A DNA stretch of 64,000 bases from Acetobacter farinalis (GTDB lineage: Bacteria > Pseudomonadota > Alphaproteobacteria > Acetobacterales > Acetobacteraceae), in the NCBI RefSeq assembly GCF_026240015.1, contig NZ_JAPIUX010000002.1, positions 1-64,000 on the forward strand, written 5' to 3'. The stretch's first letter is position 1. Every line of letters begins with the position of its first letter. Below, in pieces: positions 45,554-54,532 of this stretch. A program made the position numbers and the translations under genes. The notes below the pieces were generated by a model. It saw only the letters and a program-made list of their open reading frames with translations. It did no database searches and was not told the origin of the DNA.

Positions 45554-46744
45554 TCACCCGCCTGCTACGGTTTCCGGTGCGCGGGCATGCCCTCGCACCT
45601 CTGCGGCGGCCTGCACCAGCATATCCGCCGCGCGCTCCGCCTCGGCGGCTGAGGTAAAACGTCCGGGGGAGAGACGCAAGCTTCTTCCGGCCTCATCACG
45701 CCCCAGCCCCATGGCTTCCAGCACGTAAGACGGCGCAATCTCCGCCGAGGAACAGGCTGAACCCAGAGAGACGGCAAGCCCCGGCATGGCCGCAATCACA
45801 TCTTGCGCCCCAAGGCCTTCCGGCAGGCGCAGGCTGAACAGGCCGGGCAGATGCGGGGCGGCCTCGGCATTGACCACAGCCCCCGGCAGCCCCAGCCGTA
45901 TCCGCGCCAGAAAGATATCCCGCAGGTGCGCAAGATGCGCGGCATCCTTCGGCCCTTCCTCCCGCGCAATGCGGCAGGCGGCCCCGAATCCGGCCAGCAG
46001 AAAGCCCGGCAGCGTGCCGGACCGCAGACCGCGCTCCTGCCCGCCTCCCGAAAACAGCGGGCTTAACCGCACCCGTGGCCGACGCCGCACAAACAGCGCC
46101 CCGGCCCCTTTCGGGCCATAGAGCTTGTGTGAAGAGAGTGAGCCCAGAGCCAGCCCCATCCGCCTGACATCAACCGGTATCTTGCCAGCCGCCTGTGCAA
46201 GGTCGGAATGCAGCAGGGCACCGGCCTGTTCCACCAATGGCGCAAGCGTTGCCAGATCCTGCAAAACGCCGGTTTCGTTATTGGCCGCCATGAGGGAGAC
46301 CAGAGCGGTTGGCACCTCCAGCGCCGCACGCAGGGAGTCGGGGTTCACCCGCCCATCGGCATTCACGGGCAGAATAACCGGCTCGAATCCCTCCTGAGCC
46401 AGATCCCGCACACTTTCCAGAACGCATTTATGTTCCGTGGCGCAGGTAATCACCCGGCGGCGCGGGCTGCCAAGCGCGGCCAGATGCCGCGCGGCCCCCT
46501 TGATGGCAAGGTTATTGGCTTCAGTCGCACCGGATGTGAAAATAATCTCACGCGGGTCCGCCCCGATCAGGGCGGCAACCTCCGCCCGCGCCTGCTCCAC
46601 CGCCTGCGCCGCCTTGCGGCCCGCGGCATGTGTGGTGCTGTGCGGGTTCCCGTCCTCCCCCTCCAGCGCGGCCAGCATCACGGCGCGCACGCGCGGGTCA
46701 CACGGGGTGGTGGCGGCATGATCGAAATAGAGTTCGTCCATCAT
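45554..46744 (-). CDS. Cysteine desulfurase (IscS/NifS family)
   Basis: A PLP enzyme that removes sulfur from cysteine to form an enzyme persulfide. Schiff-base lysine K207 in SSHKLYGPKGAG, catalytic-loop cysteine C331 in GSACSSAE (class I long loop), and DHAATTP at the N terminus. The start at 46744 has GGAGG 7 nt upstream. 396 residues. It follows a second desulfurase by 13 nt. No iscU, iscA or hsc genes are next to it, so its products probably serve MnmA and a Suf-type system elsewhere. Confidence 0.95.
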   Translation of the reverse strand: MMDELYFDHAATTPCDPRVRAVMLAALEGEDGNPHSTTHAAGRKAAQAVEQARAEVAALIGADPREIIFTSGATEANNLAIKGAARHLAALGSPRRRVITCATEHKCVLESVRDLAQEGFEPVILPVNADGRVNPDSLRAALEVPTALVSLMAANNETGVLQDLATLAPLVEQAGALLHSDLAQAAGKIPVDVRRMGLALGSLSSHKLYGPKGAGALFVRRRPRVRLSPLFSGGGQERGLRSGTLPGFLLAGFGAACRIAREEGPKDAAHLAHLRDIFLARIRLGLPGAVVNAEAAPHLPGLFSLRLPEGLGAQDVIAAMPGLAVSLGSACSSAEIAPSYVLEAMGLGRDEAGRSLRLSPGRFTSAAEAERAADMLVQAAAEVRGHARAPETVAGG

Positions 46745-46757
46745 CTCGCTCCTCCGG

Positions 46758-47921
46758 TCAGGCCTCGCCGGTCGTCGGGGTGCCAATGGGCGCTCTACCA
46801 GATGCACCGATTGAGGCAACACCAGCCGGGGCACCACCTTGCGCCATGGCGCTGTAGGCCGCGATAAACAGGGTTACGTCCTCTTCCGTCACCGTCCAGG
46901 GCAGCGAGACACGAAGGGACTCGCCAGCCAGATCTCCAAGCCCCATGGCCTCCAGAACATGGGACGACGCCACCTTGCCGGAAGAACAGGCGGACCCTGC
47001 TGAAACACAAACCCCCGCCAGATCAAGCCGCATCAACTGCCCCTGCGCACGCCGCCCCGGCAGGGCCAGACTCGTTGTGTTGGCCAGCCGGGGGGCATCC
47101 CCCCCATTCACAACTGCTCCTGCCGCAACAGCGGCCTGTTCCAGCCTGTCCCGCAGGGTGGCCACGGACTGCGTCGGGTGCGCCAGAGAGGCCTGCAAAG
47201 CCGCGGCTAGGCCTGCCAGCGCGGGCAGCGGCGGAGTCCCCCCCCGGCGGCCCTGTTCCTGCCCGCCCCCTTCAAACATCGGCGCCAGCCGCGCAGGCGC
47301 CGGGCCGCGCAGCAGCAGGGCACCGGCCCCTTTCAGCCCGCCCATCTTGTGGCCGGAAAGCGCCAGACTCTCCATGCCCATCTCTTCAACATTCAGCGCC
47401 ATGCGGCCCGCCACCTGCACGGCATCCACATGCAGATGCGCCCCGTATTTCCGGCAAAGCCGCACAATATCCGCCATGGGGTGCAGAACACCGGTCTCGT
47501 TATTGGCCAGCATCAGGCAGACAAACGCGGGCAGCCCATCCCGCGCCAGTTCGGCTTCCAGCACATCCAGCCGCACCTGCCCGTTTCTTTCCACCGGCAG
47601 CCATGTGAGCGGGGCTCCTGCGGGCGCGCCCCTGCGCACGGCATCATGCTCCGTCTGCCCGACCAGAAAGCGCCGCCCCTGCCCCAGCCCATGCATGGCC
47701 AGCACATTGGCCTCCGTGCCACCGGATGTGAAAATACAATTCAGCGGGGCTACACCAAGGGTTTTTGCAACCTGATCCCGCGCCTCTTCCAGCATGGCCC
47801 GCGCCATGCGCCCGGCCTGATGCACGGATGAAGGGTTACCCACGAGGTCCGCCGCAGCAAGCATGGCTTCCCGCGCCTCGGGCCGCAGGGGTTCTGTCGC
47901 GTTGGCATCCAGATAGATCAT
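46758..47921 (-). CDS. Cysteine desulfurase-like PLP enzyme (second copy)
   Basis: A paralogue of the adjacent gene. It has DANATEPL at the N terminus (family: DNAATTP), Schiff-base lysine K192 in LSGHKMGGLKGAG, and C312 in GSACSSGK. 387 residues from 47921 (MIYLDANATE); an in-frame extension upstream looks non-coding. All catalytic residues are present, so it should be active. Tandem desulfurase pairs divergent from an alpha/beta hydrolase are, as I recall, common in alphaproteobacterial suf regions, but sufBCD is not here. Confidence 0.93.
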   Translation of the reverse strand: MIYLDANATEPLRPEAREAMLAAADLVGNPSSVHQAGRMARAMLEEARDQVAKTLGVAPLNCIFTSGGTEANVLAMHGLGQGRRFLVGQTEHDAVRRGAPAGAPLTWLPVERNGQVRLDVLEAELARDGLPAFVCLMLANNETGVLHPMADIVRLCRKYGAHLHVDAVQVAGRMALNVEEMGMESLALSGHKMGGLKGAGALLLRGPAPARLAPMFEGGGQEQGRRGGTPPLPALAGLAAALQASLAHPTQSVATLRDRLEQAAVAAGAVVNGGDAPRLANTTSLALPGRRAQGQLMRLDLAGVCVSAGSACSSGKVASSHVLEAMGLGDLAGESLRVSLPWTVTEEDVTLFIAAYSAMAQGGAPAGVASIGASGRAPIGTPTTGEA

Positions 47922-48424
47922 GCGCCGCACCTCAGTCCCGCTCCTGTTTACTGTTCGTCTCTGTTTTTTATCCCGAATGCGCGCATCTTCCCCTGCACGG
48001 GGCACAAAACAGCCATCAGAACGATTTATGTGGAAATTATGACCGTACACCCCTTATAGAGGGGCTCATGGTCAAAACCATACAGTGCAGCAAGGTGGGG
48101 CCAGCATGGGCTTTCTGTTTCCCGGTGTCTCTGGTGGCCACAGAACAGCACAGGGGCAGTATGCCTCTGCCAGCGGCAAGGTCAATCTCGGATTTTGCGT
48201 CCTCCCCCTTTTCCTGCCTCCTGCATGATACCATGTCCATAGACAGAGCTTTCCTGCCGCCCCGCTCCAGCACACGGCAGTGAATGGCCTGTTGTCTGTC
48301 TGTTTTGCGGGCCGCCTGACCCGCGTGCACCGGCTTGTAGCGTGGCATCGCCCCCTGCCGGAGCATCTGCCAAACCGGGATGCGCCATGCCCACGGGCGC
48401 ATTTCAAAACCATGCGGAACCCGA
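47922..48424. promoter_or_regulatory. Divergent intergenic region, desulfurase versus hydrolase
   Basis: About 500 nt without a supportable gene; short frames on both strands lack ribosome sites. It should hold the promoters for both directions. The only structure I see is the composite inverted repeat at 48040-48074. Confidence 0.4.
48040..48074. repeat. Nested inverted repeat between the divergent genes
   Basis: Outer arms TGACC/GGTCA (48040-48044, 48070-48074) enclose inner arms CCCCT/AGGGG (48050-48054, 48060-48064) around TATAG, separated by 5-nt spacers on each side. The symmetry suggests an operator or a structured leader. Confidence 0.45.
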
Positions 48425-49090
48425 ATGCCTGAGGTTATGTTTGCCGGCCCGGACGGGCGTCTTGAAGGACGTTACCACCACTCCAACCAGCCGAATGCGC
48501 CCCTTGCTCTTGTGTTGCACCCGCACCCGCTGCACGGCGGCACAATGAACAACCGCATTACCTACGCCATGTACCGCTCCTTTGAAAAAATGGGCTTTTC
48601 GGTCATGCGCTACAACTCCCGTGGTGTCGGGCGCTCTCAGGGCCGGTATGACGGTGGGATTGGTGAAATTTCCGATGCCGCCGCCGCGCTGGACTGGATG
48701 CAGATGGTCAACCCGAACGCCAGCGGTCTGTGGATTGCCGGATATTCCTTCGGGGCTTTTGTGGGCATGCAGTTGCTGATGCGCCGTCCGGAAATTACCG
48801 GCTGGATCAGCGTGGCACCTCCGGCCACCTATTATGATTTCGGCTTTCTGGCTCCCTGCCCCTGCGGCGGCCTGATGATTGCAGGCGGCAAGGATGACAT
48901 GGCACCGGAACCCGCCATCCATAAACTGGTGGACAAGCTGAACACCCAGAAGGGCGTTACAGTGGACTACCGCGTCTTCGCGGATGCAGACCATATTTTT
49001 GCCAAGCAGGCCGATAAGGTGACCGCCGCTCTGGAAGACCATGTGACAACCGCCATGGCCCAGCGCCATATGCCACTGGCGGCTGACTGA
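48425..49090 (+). CDS. Alpha/beta hydrolase
   Basis: A small alpha/beta hydrolase without lid. Oxyanion region LHPHPLHGGTMNN, nucleophile S108 in GYSFGAF, an aspartate in GGKDDMAP, and a histidine in DADHIF complete the triad. 221 residues from ATG 48425 (MPEVMFAGPDG). Proteins of this type often sit beside cysteine desulfurase/suf genes in alphaproteobacteria; their substrate is unknown. Divergent from the tandem desulfurases. Confidence 0.88.
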   Translation: MPEVMFAGPDGRLEGRYHHSNQPNAPLALVLHPHPLHGGTMNNRITYAMYRSFEKMGFSVMRYNSRGVGRSQGRYDGGIGEISDAAAALDWMQMVNPNASGLWIAGYSFGAFVGMQLLMRRPEITGWISVAPPATYYDFGFLAPCPCGGLMIAGGKDDMAPEPAIHKLVDKLNTQKGVTVDYRVFADADHIFAKQADKVTAALEDHVTTAMAQRHMPLAAD

Positions 49091-49194
49091 CTTCTTTTTT
49101 ATGCGAGGGGCAGGCACTCCGCAGGTCTGCCCCTGCATACCGGCCCGCACAGGGCAGACGGGCCGCGGCTCTCAGGTGATTATCCGGATATCCG

Positions 49195-49962
49195 CTATTT
49201 TCTGCGCGGGTGCGCCAGTTCCCGCACCACGCCATGCAGCGTGCGCAGTTCCTGCTCCGTCACTTCCCCACGATTGAAAAAATGCCGCAGGTTGCGGACC
49301 ATGCCGGGGCGTTTCTGCTCATTATGCAGAAAACCGCACGCATCCAGCTCACGGGTAAGATGCCCCATGAAGTTTTCCAACTCACCCTTGGTTGCCACAT
49401 GGGTTTCATTGGTCATGAGCGTGCGCGGTTCTGTCTGGTCCGCCGCCACCCACCATTCATAGGCCATAATCATGACGGCCTGCGCCAGATTGAGCGACAT
49501 GAAGGCCGGGTTCAGCGGGTAGCGGATCAGCGCATCCGCCCGCGCCATATCCTCATTATCCAGCCCGGCGCGTTCCGGGCCGAACAGCAGGCCAACCTTC
49601 AGCCCACGGCTGGTGGCTGCCCGTAATTCCGCTGCCCCGCCACGCGCCGTCATCACGGTTTTGACAATATGGCGCGGGCGCGGGCAGGTGGCGTACACAT
49701 GGTGCAGGTCGGCAATGGCATCATCCACGCTCTCATGCACCGTGGCGGCATCCAGAATCCGGTCCGCCCCGGAGGCCGCACGCCAGGCCCGTTCCTGCGG
49801 CCAGCCATCCCGAGGGCTGACAAGCCGGAGGTGAAACAGGCCGCCATTGGCCATGGCCCGTGCCGTGGTGCCAACATTTTCCGCAAGCTGCGGGCGCACC
49901 AGAATAACAACCGGCGTGTTGCCAACAGGTTCCAGCGGTGCGCCGCCGTCACGCCCGGTCAT
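49195..49962 (-). CDS. trmJ: RNA methyltransferase, TrmJ type (SpoU family)
   Basis: A SPOUT methyltransferase, likely 2'-O-methylation of tRNA position 32. Motif 1 NTPVVILVRPQLAENVGTTAR, motif 2 LLFGPERAGLDNED, motif 3 NPAFMSLNLAQAVMIMAYE: the knot characteristic of the family, here with an N-terminal SAM-knot and C-terminal tail as in TrmJ. 255 residues. The start overlaps the cysS stop as ATGA, so it is translated after cysS. Confidence 0.92.
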   Translation of the reverse strand: MTGRDGGAPLEPVGNTPVVILVRPQLAENVGTTARAMANGGLFHLRLVSPRDGWPQERAWRAASGADRILDAATVHESVDDAIADLHHVYATCPRPRHIVKTVMTARGGAAELRAATSRGLKVGLLFGPERAGLDNEDMARADALIRYPLNPAFMSLNLAQAVMIMAYEWWVAADQTEPRTLMTNETHVATKGELENFMGHLTRELDACGFLHNEQKRPGMVRNLRHFFNRGEVTEQELRTLHGVVRELAHPRRK

Positions 49963-51353
49963 GCGCGCCTCCAGATGGTGCCGTCTTTTGTATCTTCAAG
50001 CACAATACCCTGCCCCTGAAGCTGGTCACGCAGGGCATCGGCCCGTGCAAAATCACGCGCCTTCTTGGCGGCCGCACGCTCGGCAATCAGGGCATCAATG
50101 GCCGCATCCTCCTCCGAGGCATCACCCTTGAACCATTTTTCCGGGTCATCCTGCAAAAGCCCGAGCATGCCCGCCCCGGCTTTCAGGGCACCGGCGGCCT
50201 CTCTATCCCCTGCGAGGGCCTGCCCGGCCAGAACATGCAGTTCCGCCAGCGCCTTTGGCGTGTTCAGATCTTCCGCCAGCGCCATCACCACAGCCTCCGG
50301 CGGTGCCACCTCCGGCACGGGGCCTGCGGCCAGTGCCCTGTAGAACCGGTCCAGCACTTTCCGGGCATCCTGCAGGCCTGCCTGCGTATAGTTCAGCGTA
50401 GAGCGATAATGCGCCCCCAGCAGCAGCAGGCGCAGGGCCTCAGCCGGGGCCTGTTTCAGCACATCCCGAATCGTCAGGAAGTTGCCGAGTGATTTCGACA
50501 TCTTCTCGCCTTCAACGAGAAGCATGGCGTTATGCACCCAGTAATTGGCAAACTTGCCCTGCGGGAAGCAGCACAGGCTCTGGGCGCGCTCATTTTCATG
50601 GTGCGGGAACAGAAGGTCCGACCCGCCCCCATGAATATCAAAACTCTCCCCCAGATAGCGGTGCGACATGGCGGAGCATTCAATATGCCAGCCCGGCCGC
50701 CCCCGGCCCCAGGGGCTTTCCCAGCCCGGCTGCTCCGCATCGGAGGGCTTCCAGAGCACAAAATCACCGGGGTCTTTCTTGTAGGTCGCCACGTCCACAC
50801 GGGCACCGGCCACCAGATCTTCCGGGTCCCGGCCCGAAAGCGCGCCGTAGGACGGAAAAGACGCAACCGAGAACAGCACATGGCCCGCGGCCTCATATGC
50901 GTGACCGTTTTCAATCAGCCGTGCGATCAGGGCCTGCATCTCGCCAATATTATGGGTGGCGCGCGGTTCAATATCCGGCGGCAGCACGTTCATGGCAGCC
51001 AGATCCTGATGGAATTCCTCCGTTGTCCGCTGCGTCAGGGAGGCAATATCTTCCCCGTTTTCACGCGCCCGCGCGGTGATCTTGTCATCCACATCCGTAA
51101 TGTTGCGCACAAAGGTCACGCGCGGATAGGCATGGCGCAGGAACCGCACCAGCACATCCGCTGTCAGCATGGCCCGCAGGTTACCAATATGGGCCAGATC
51201 ATAGACCGTGGGTCCACAATAATAGACCTTCACATGCTCCGGATCGAGCGGTGTGAATGGCACGGTCATGCGGCGCTGGCTATCGTGCAGAGAGAGCGCT
51301 GCGACAGGCGTTTGCAAAGAGGCTGACGGTGGGGCTGAGGCAGAGTGCGACAT
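49959..51353 (-). CDS. cysS: Cysteinyl-tRNA synthetase
   Basis: A class Ia synthetase. Zinc-binding C46 (YYCGPTVYD), HIGH motif HIGN at 55-58, KMSKS exact (EKMSKSLGN), and C-terminal DALR-type helical anticodon domain. 464 residues including a 28-residue serine/alanine-rich N-terminal extension before MTVPFTPL; the start could be there instead. First gene of a cysS-trmJ pair. Confidence 0.97.
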   Translation of the reverse strand: MSHSASAPPSASLQTPVAALSLHDSQRRMTVPFTPLDPEHVKVYYCGPTVYDLAHIGNLRAMLTADVLVRFLRHAYPRVTFVRNITDVDDKITARARENGEDIASLTQRTTEEFHQDLAAMNVLPPDIEPRATHNIGEMQALIARLIENGHAYEAAGHVLFSVASFPSYGALSGRDPEDLVAGARVDVATYKKDPGDFVLWKPSDAEQPGWESPWGRGRPGWHIECSAMSHRYLGESFDIHGGGSDLLFPHHENERAQSLCCFPQGKFANYWVHNAMLLVEGEKMSKSLGNFLTIRDVLKQAPAEALRLLLLGAHYRSTLNYTQAGLQDARKVLDRFYRALAAGPVPEVAPPEAVVMALAEDLNTPKALAELHVLAGQALAGDREAAGALKAGAGMLGLLQDDPEKWFKGDASEEDAAIDALIAERAAAKKARDFARADALRDQLQGQGIVLEDTKDGTIWRRA

Positions 51354-51487
51354 AAGCGACTAGATGCGCCAGCGTGTGGTTCGATGCAATATCCGCCCAA
51401 CCAAAAAACTGCACCGGGATTGAAAACCGGACCTTGACGCGCCGCGCGTTTTACAGTTTTAATCCGGCCCTGCACTCAGCGTGCTGT

Positions 51488-51562
51488 GCCCTTATAGCTC
51501 AGTGGTAGAGCAACCGCCTTGTAAGCGGTAGGTCTTCAGTTCAAATCTGAATGGGGGCACCA
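51488..51562 (+). tRNA. tRNA-Thr (anticodon TGT)
   Basis: Acceptor stem GCCCTTA/TGGGGGC with two G-T pairs, D arm AGCTCAGTGGTAGAGC, anticodon stem ACCGC/GCGGT with loop CTTGTAA (anticodon 51530-51532), T loop GTTCAAATC, CCA encoded at 51560-51562. It reads ACA and probably ACG. Convergent with folC. Confidence 0.97.
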
Positions 51563-51575
51563 TTCTTTCTCTTCT

Positions 51576-51618
51576 TTAAATTTTAAAGACTCCCTCGCCT
51601 GTCCTGAACGGGCGGGAG
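51576..51618 (-). terminator. Likely terminator of folC
   Basis: On the minus strand CTCCCGCCC pairs with GGCGAGGGAG (bulged stem, 51618-51590), followed by the AT-rich palindrome CTTTAAA-T-TTTAAAG. The T content after the stem fits termination of folC transcription; it may also serve the tRNA from the other side. Confidence 0.5.
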
Positions 51619-51627
51619 CGGCTCTGT

Positions 51628-52992
51628 TTACGCCCCCGGCGTCCAGCCATCCTGCGTGAGCGCCACGCCTGCCAGATACAGGCTCCCGCAAATCAACACA
51701 CGGGCCGGCCGGCCGTCTGACTGTGCGGCAAGAGCGTCCAGCGCCCGGACCAGCGTGGGGCCAACCTGCGCCTTGCCTGCCGAGGCCTCCACAATCGCGT
51801 CCACCGGCAGGGCCAGATGCTGCGTGGGTTCACTGATTGCCCAGAGCGTTGTGGCGCAGGGCAGGACCGGGCTCAGAAAACCCGTGGCATCCTTGGTCTG
51901 CTTCATGCCTACCAGCAGGTGCAGGGGTTCATCCCCCCATTTCTGCAATTCCTGTGCCAGCGCATGGCCCGCGCCGGGGTTGTGCCCGCCATCCAGCCAC
52001 AGTTCCCACCCCGCAGGCAGGCGTGCGGCCAGATGCCCGTGCAGGCGCTGCATCCGTGCAGGCCAGGACACACGCCCCACGCCCTGCCAGCCCGCCTCCG
52101 GCACATCAAGACCAGACACCCGCAGGGCAGCCACAGCCAGCCCCGCGTTTTCCATCTGCCACGGGCCAACAAGTGCTGGAGCAGGCAGCGTGAGTGTGCC
52201 CTGTGAATCGGTAAAAATCAGCCCGCCTTCCGGTGCAGCCGAATCAGCTCCTGCCAAGGCTTCTGGTGCTGCGGGCGCAACCTGCCAGGCATCCCCCCGG
52301 CAGGCGAGCGGCGCGCCTGCCTTGCGGGCCTCCGCTTCCAGCACACGCCGCACGGCGTCCGGCTGAGCCCCGGTGACCGCTGGCACGCCGGGTTTGAAAA
52401 TCCCGGCTTTCTCCGCGGCAATCGCCTCCAGCGTGTTCCCCAGAAACGCTTCATGATCCATGGAAACAGAGGTGACGATACAGGCCGCAGGGTGCCTGAG
52501 CACATTGGTGGCATCACAGCGGCCACCCAGACCGACCTCGATAATGGCCAGCTCGGCCGGATGGCGGGAGAACAGCAGGAAGCCAGCCGCTGTCAGCACC
52601 TCGAACACGGTGATGGGCGCGCCTGCGTTAACCCGTTCAATTTCCTCGAGAGTCGAGACCAGTTCGGCCTCGCTCACCAGCGTACCCGCAATGCGGAACC
52701 GCTCCGTGACATCCACCAGATGCGGAGAGGTCATGACATGCACGCGCCAGCCCGCGGCCTCACCAATGGCGCGCAATGTGGCGCAGGTGCTGCCCTTGCC
52801 GTTGGTGCCCGCAACATGAATGACGGGCGGCAGTTTTTCTTCCGGGTGACCCAGCTTGGCCAGCAAGGCTTCCAGCCGCCCCAGAGAAAGGTCGATCAGC
52901 GCTGGATAAAGCCTGTTCAGCCGTTCCAGCACTTCTCCGGTGCGACCGGAAAACTCAGCCATCGGCGAAGCGCCGTGCGAAAAAGACGTCAC
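51628..52992 (-). CDS. folC: Bifunctional folylpolyglutamate synthase/dihydrofolate synthase
   Basis: A Mur-ligase-fold enzyme adding glutamate to dihydropteroate and folates. ATP loop VAGTNGKGSTCATLR at residues 60-74, TSPHL, and EVGLGGRCDATN metal/substrate motifs; C-terminal WLDGGHNPGAGHALA. 454 residues from GTG at 52992; an ATG at 52962 is an alternative, neither with a clear ribosome site. 11 nt after accD, the usual alphaproteobacterial accD-folC pair. Confidence 0.95.
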   Translation of the reverse strand: MTSFSHGASPMAEFSGRTGEVLERLNRLYPALIDLSLGRLEALLAKLGHPEEKLPPVIHVAGTNGKGSTCATLRAIGEAAGWRVHVMTSPHLVDVTERFRIAGTLVSEAELVSTLEEIERVNAGAPITVFEVLTAAGFLLFSRHPAELAIIEVGLGGRCDATNVLRHPAACIVTSVSMDHEAFLGNTLEAIAAEKAGIFKPGVPAVTGAQPDAVRRVLEAEARKAGAPLACRGDAWQVAPAAPEALAGADSAAPEGGLIFTDSQGTLTLPAPALVGPWQMENAGLAVAALRVSGLDVPEAGWQGVGRVSWPARMQRLHGHLAARLPAGWELWLDGGHNPGAGHALAQELQKWGDEPLHLLVGMKQTKDATGFLSPVLPCATTLWAISEPTQHLALPVDAIVEASAGKAQVGPTLVRALDALAAQSDGRPARVLICGSLYLAGVALTQDGWTPGA

Positions 52993-53003
52993 GCCCGGAG
53001 CGC

Positions 53004-53924
53004 TCAGGCGGCAGGGGAAGTCTGGGCAGCGCCGGACTCAGCCACGGACTGAGTCGCTTTTTCACCCTCCGGCTTAGCTGGCGCGCGCATCAGCAGGCCG
53101 ATCACGCGGGCCAGCGTTTCGCGCATGTTCTTACGGTCCACCACCATATCCAGCATGCCGTGATCCAGCAGATATTCAGACCGCTGGAAGCCTTCCGGCA
53201 GTTTTTCACGCACGGTGTCTTCAATCACGCGCGGGCCTGCAAAGCCGATCAGGGCATTGGGTTCGGCAATCTGCACATCCCCCAGCATGGCGAAGGAGGC
53301 CGTGACACCGCCTGTGGTGGGGTTGGTCAGCACCACAATATAGGGCAGGCCTGCTTCCTTGAGCATCTGCACACCAATGGTGGTGCGCGGCATCTGCATC
53401 AGGCTGATCACGCCTTCCTGCATACGGGCACCGCCGGATGCCGTGAAAACCACCAGAGGGGATTTCTGCAGCACGGCCAGACGGGCCGCCGCCACAAACC
53501 GTTCCCCAAAGGCAGCGCCCATGGTGCCTGTCATGAATTCAATCGCCATCACACCCACCACGGCCGGGTATCCGCCAATGGTGCCGTGCGCCACAATCAG
53601 GGATTCATCCAGATGGCTCTTGGCCCGGGCGTCTTTCAGGCGATCGGTATATTTTTTCTGGTCACGGAAGCCCAGCGGGTCCACCGGGGCGGGGGGCAGT
53701 TCGATACGGGTGCATTCCCCGTTATCAAACGTCCAGGCCAGACGGTCCGGCACCAGAGCCTTCATGTGGTGCCCGCAATGCGGGCAGACATTCATGGCGC
53801 GGCGCAGTTCCTTGGTCAGAATCATCTGACCGCAGGACTCACAGTTGGTCCACAGATTATCCGGCACATCACGACGCAGAAGGCCGCGAATTTTGGGACG
53901 GACGTATTCGGTGATCCAGCTCAT
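53004..53924 (-). CDS. accD: Acetyl-CoA carboxylase carboxyltransferase subunit beta
   Basis: Transfers carboxyl from biotin to acetyl-CoA with AccA. An N-terminal zinc ribbon has C28, C31, C47 and C50; the crotonase-like core includes VVFTASGGARMQEG and TTGGVTASFAMLGD. 306 residues, with a short Ala/Ser/Thr-rich tail. Between trxA and folC on the minus strand. Confidence 0.97.
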   Translation of the reverse strand: MSWITEYVRPKIRGLLRRDVPDNLWTNCESCGQMILTKELRRAMNVCPHCGHHMKALVPDRLAWTFDNGECTRIELPPAPVDPLGFRDQKKYTDRLKDARAKSHLDESLIVAHGTIGGYPAVVGVMAIEFMTGTMGAAFGERFVAAARLAVLQKSPLVVFTASGGARMQEGVISLMQMPRTTIGVQMLKEAGLPYIVVLTNPTTGGVTASFAMLGDVQIAEPNALIGFAGPRVIEDTVREKLPEGFQRSEYLLDHGMLDMVVDRKNMRETLARVIGLLMRAPAKPEGEKATQSVAESGAAQTSPAA

Positions 53925-54054
53925 CTTGAACCCTGCAACTGCGATAAATCAAAAAAGGGAAACAGAACCCTGTTGCGCGTGCCTTACGCTGCTTGCGCCG
54001 TCCTGCCAAGCATTATGGCCCGGCAGAACGGCGGCCCAGGGCAGACAGCACCCG

Positions 54055-54381
54055 TTACAGAGCGCCTTCAACCCAGGCTTTAAGCTGGCTTTTGGGCAGT
54101 GCGCCCACCTTGGTGTCCAGCACCTGGCCATCACGCACCAGCATCAGGGTGGGGATGCTGCGCACGCCGTAGGTGTTGGGGGAAACCGGGTTATCATCAA
54201 TATTGATCTTGGCGACTGTCAGCTTGCCTGCAAAATCCTTGCCAAGCTCTTCCAGAGCCGGGCCGATCATTTTGCACGGGCCGCACCATTCCGCCCAGAA
54301 ATCAACCAGAACCAGACCGGAGGCCTTGAGCACATCGGCTTCAAAGCTGGAATCTGTAACAGCACGCGTATGTTCACTCAT
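54055..54381 (-). CDS. trxA: Thioredoxin
   Basis: A disulfide reductase, 108 residues. Active site WCGPC with C33 and C36, buried aspartate in LVDFWAEW, cis-proline in RSIPTLML. It follows addA in the order tsaE-addB-addA-trxA, which is common in alphaproteobacteria. Confidence 0.97.
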   Translation of the reverse strand: MSEHTRAVTDSSFEADVLKASGLVLVDFWAEWCGPCKMIGPALEELGKDFAGKLTVAKINIDDNPVSPNTYGVRSIPTLMLVRDGQVLDTKVGALPKSQLKAWVEGAL

Positions 54382-54532
54382 GGATTTTCTCTTCCTGATT
54401 TAACGGGCGGACGCCGTGAGGCAACGCGCCTGATAAGGCCTTGAACGGTTTGCCTGCAAACGGTTGCCCATCTGCAAGCGTGTCTCTCTACACTTAAGGG
54501 GCCCGCGCATCCGGTCAAGATGCACTGTCTGC

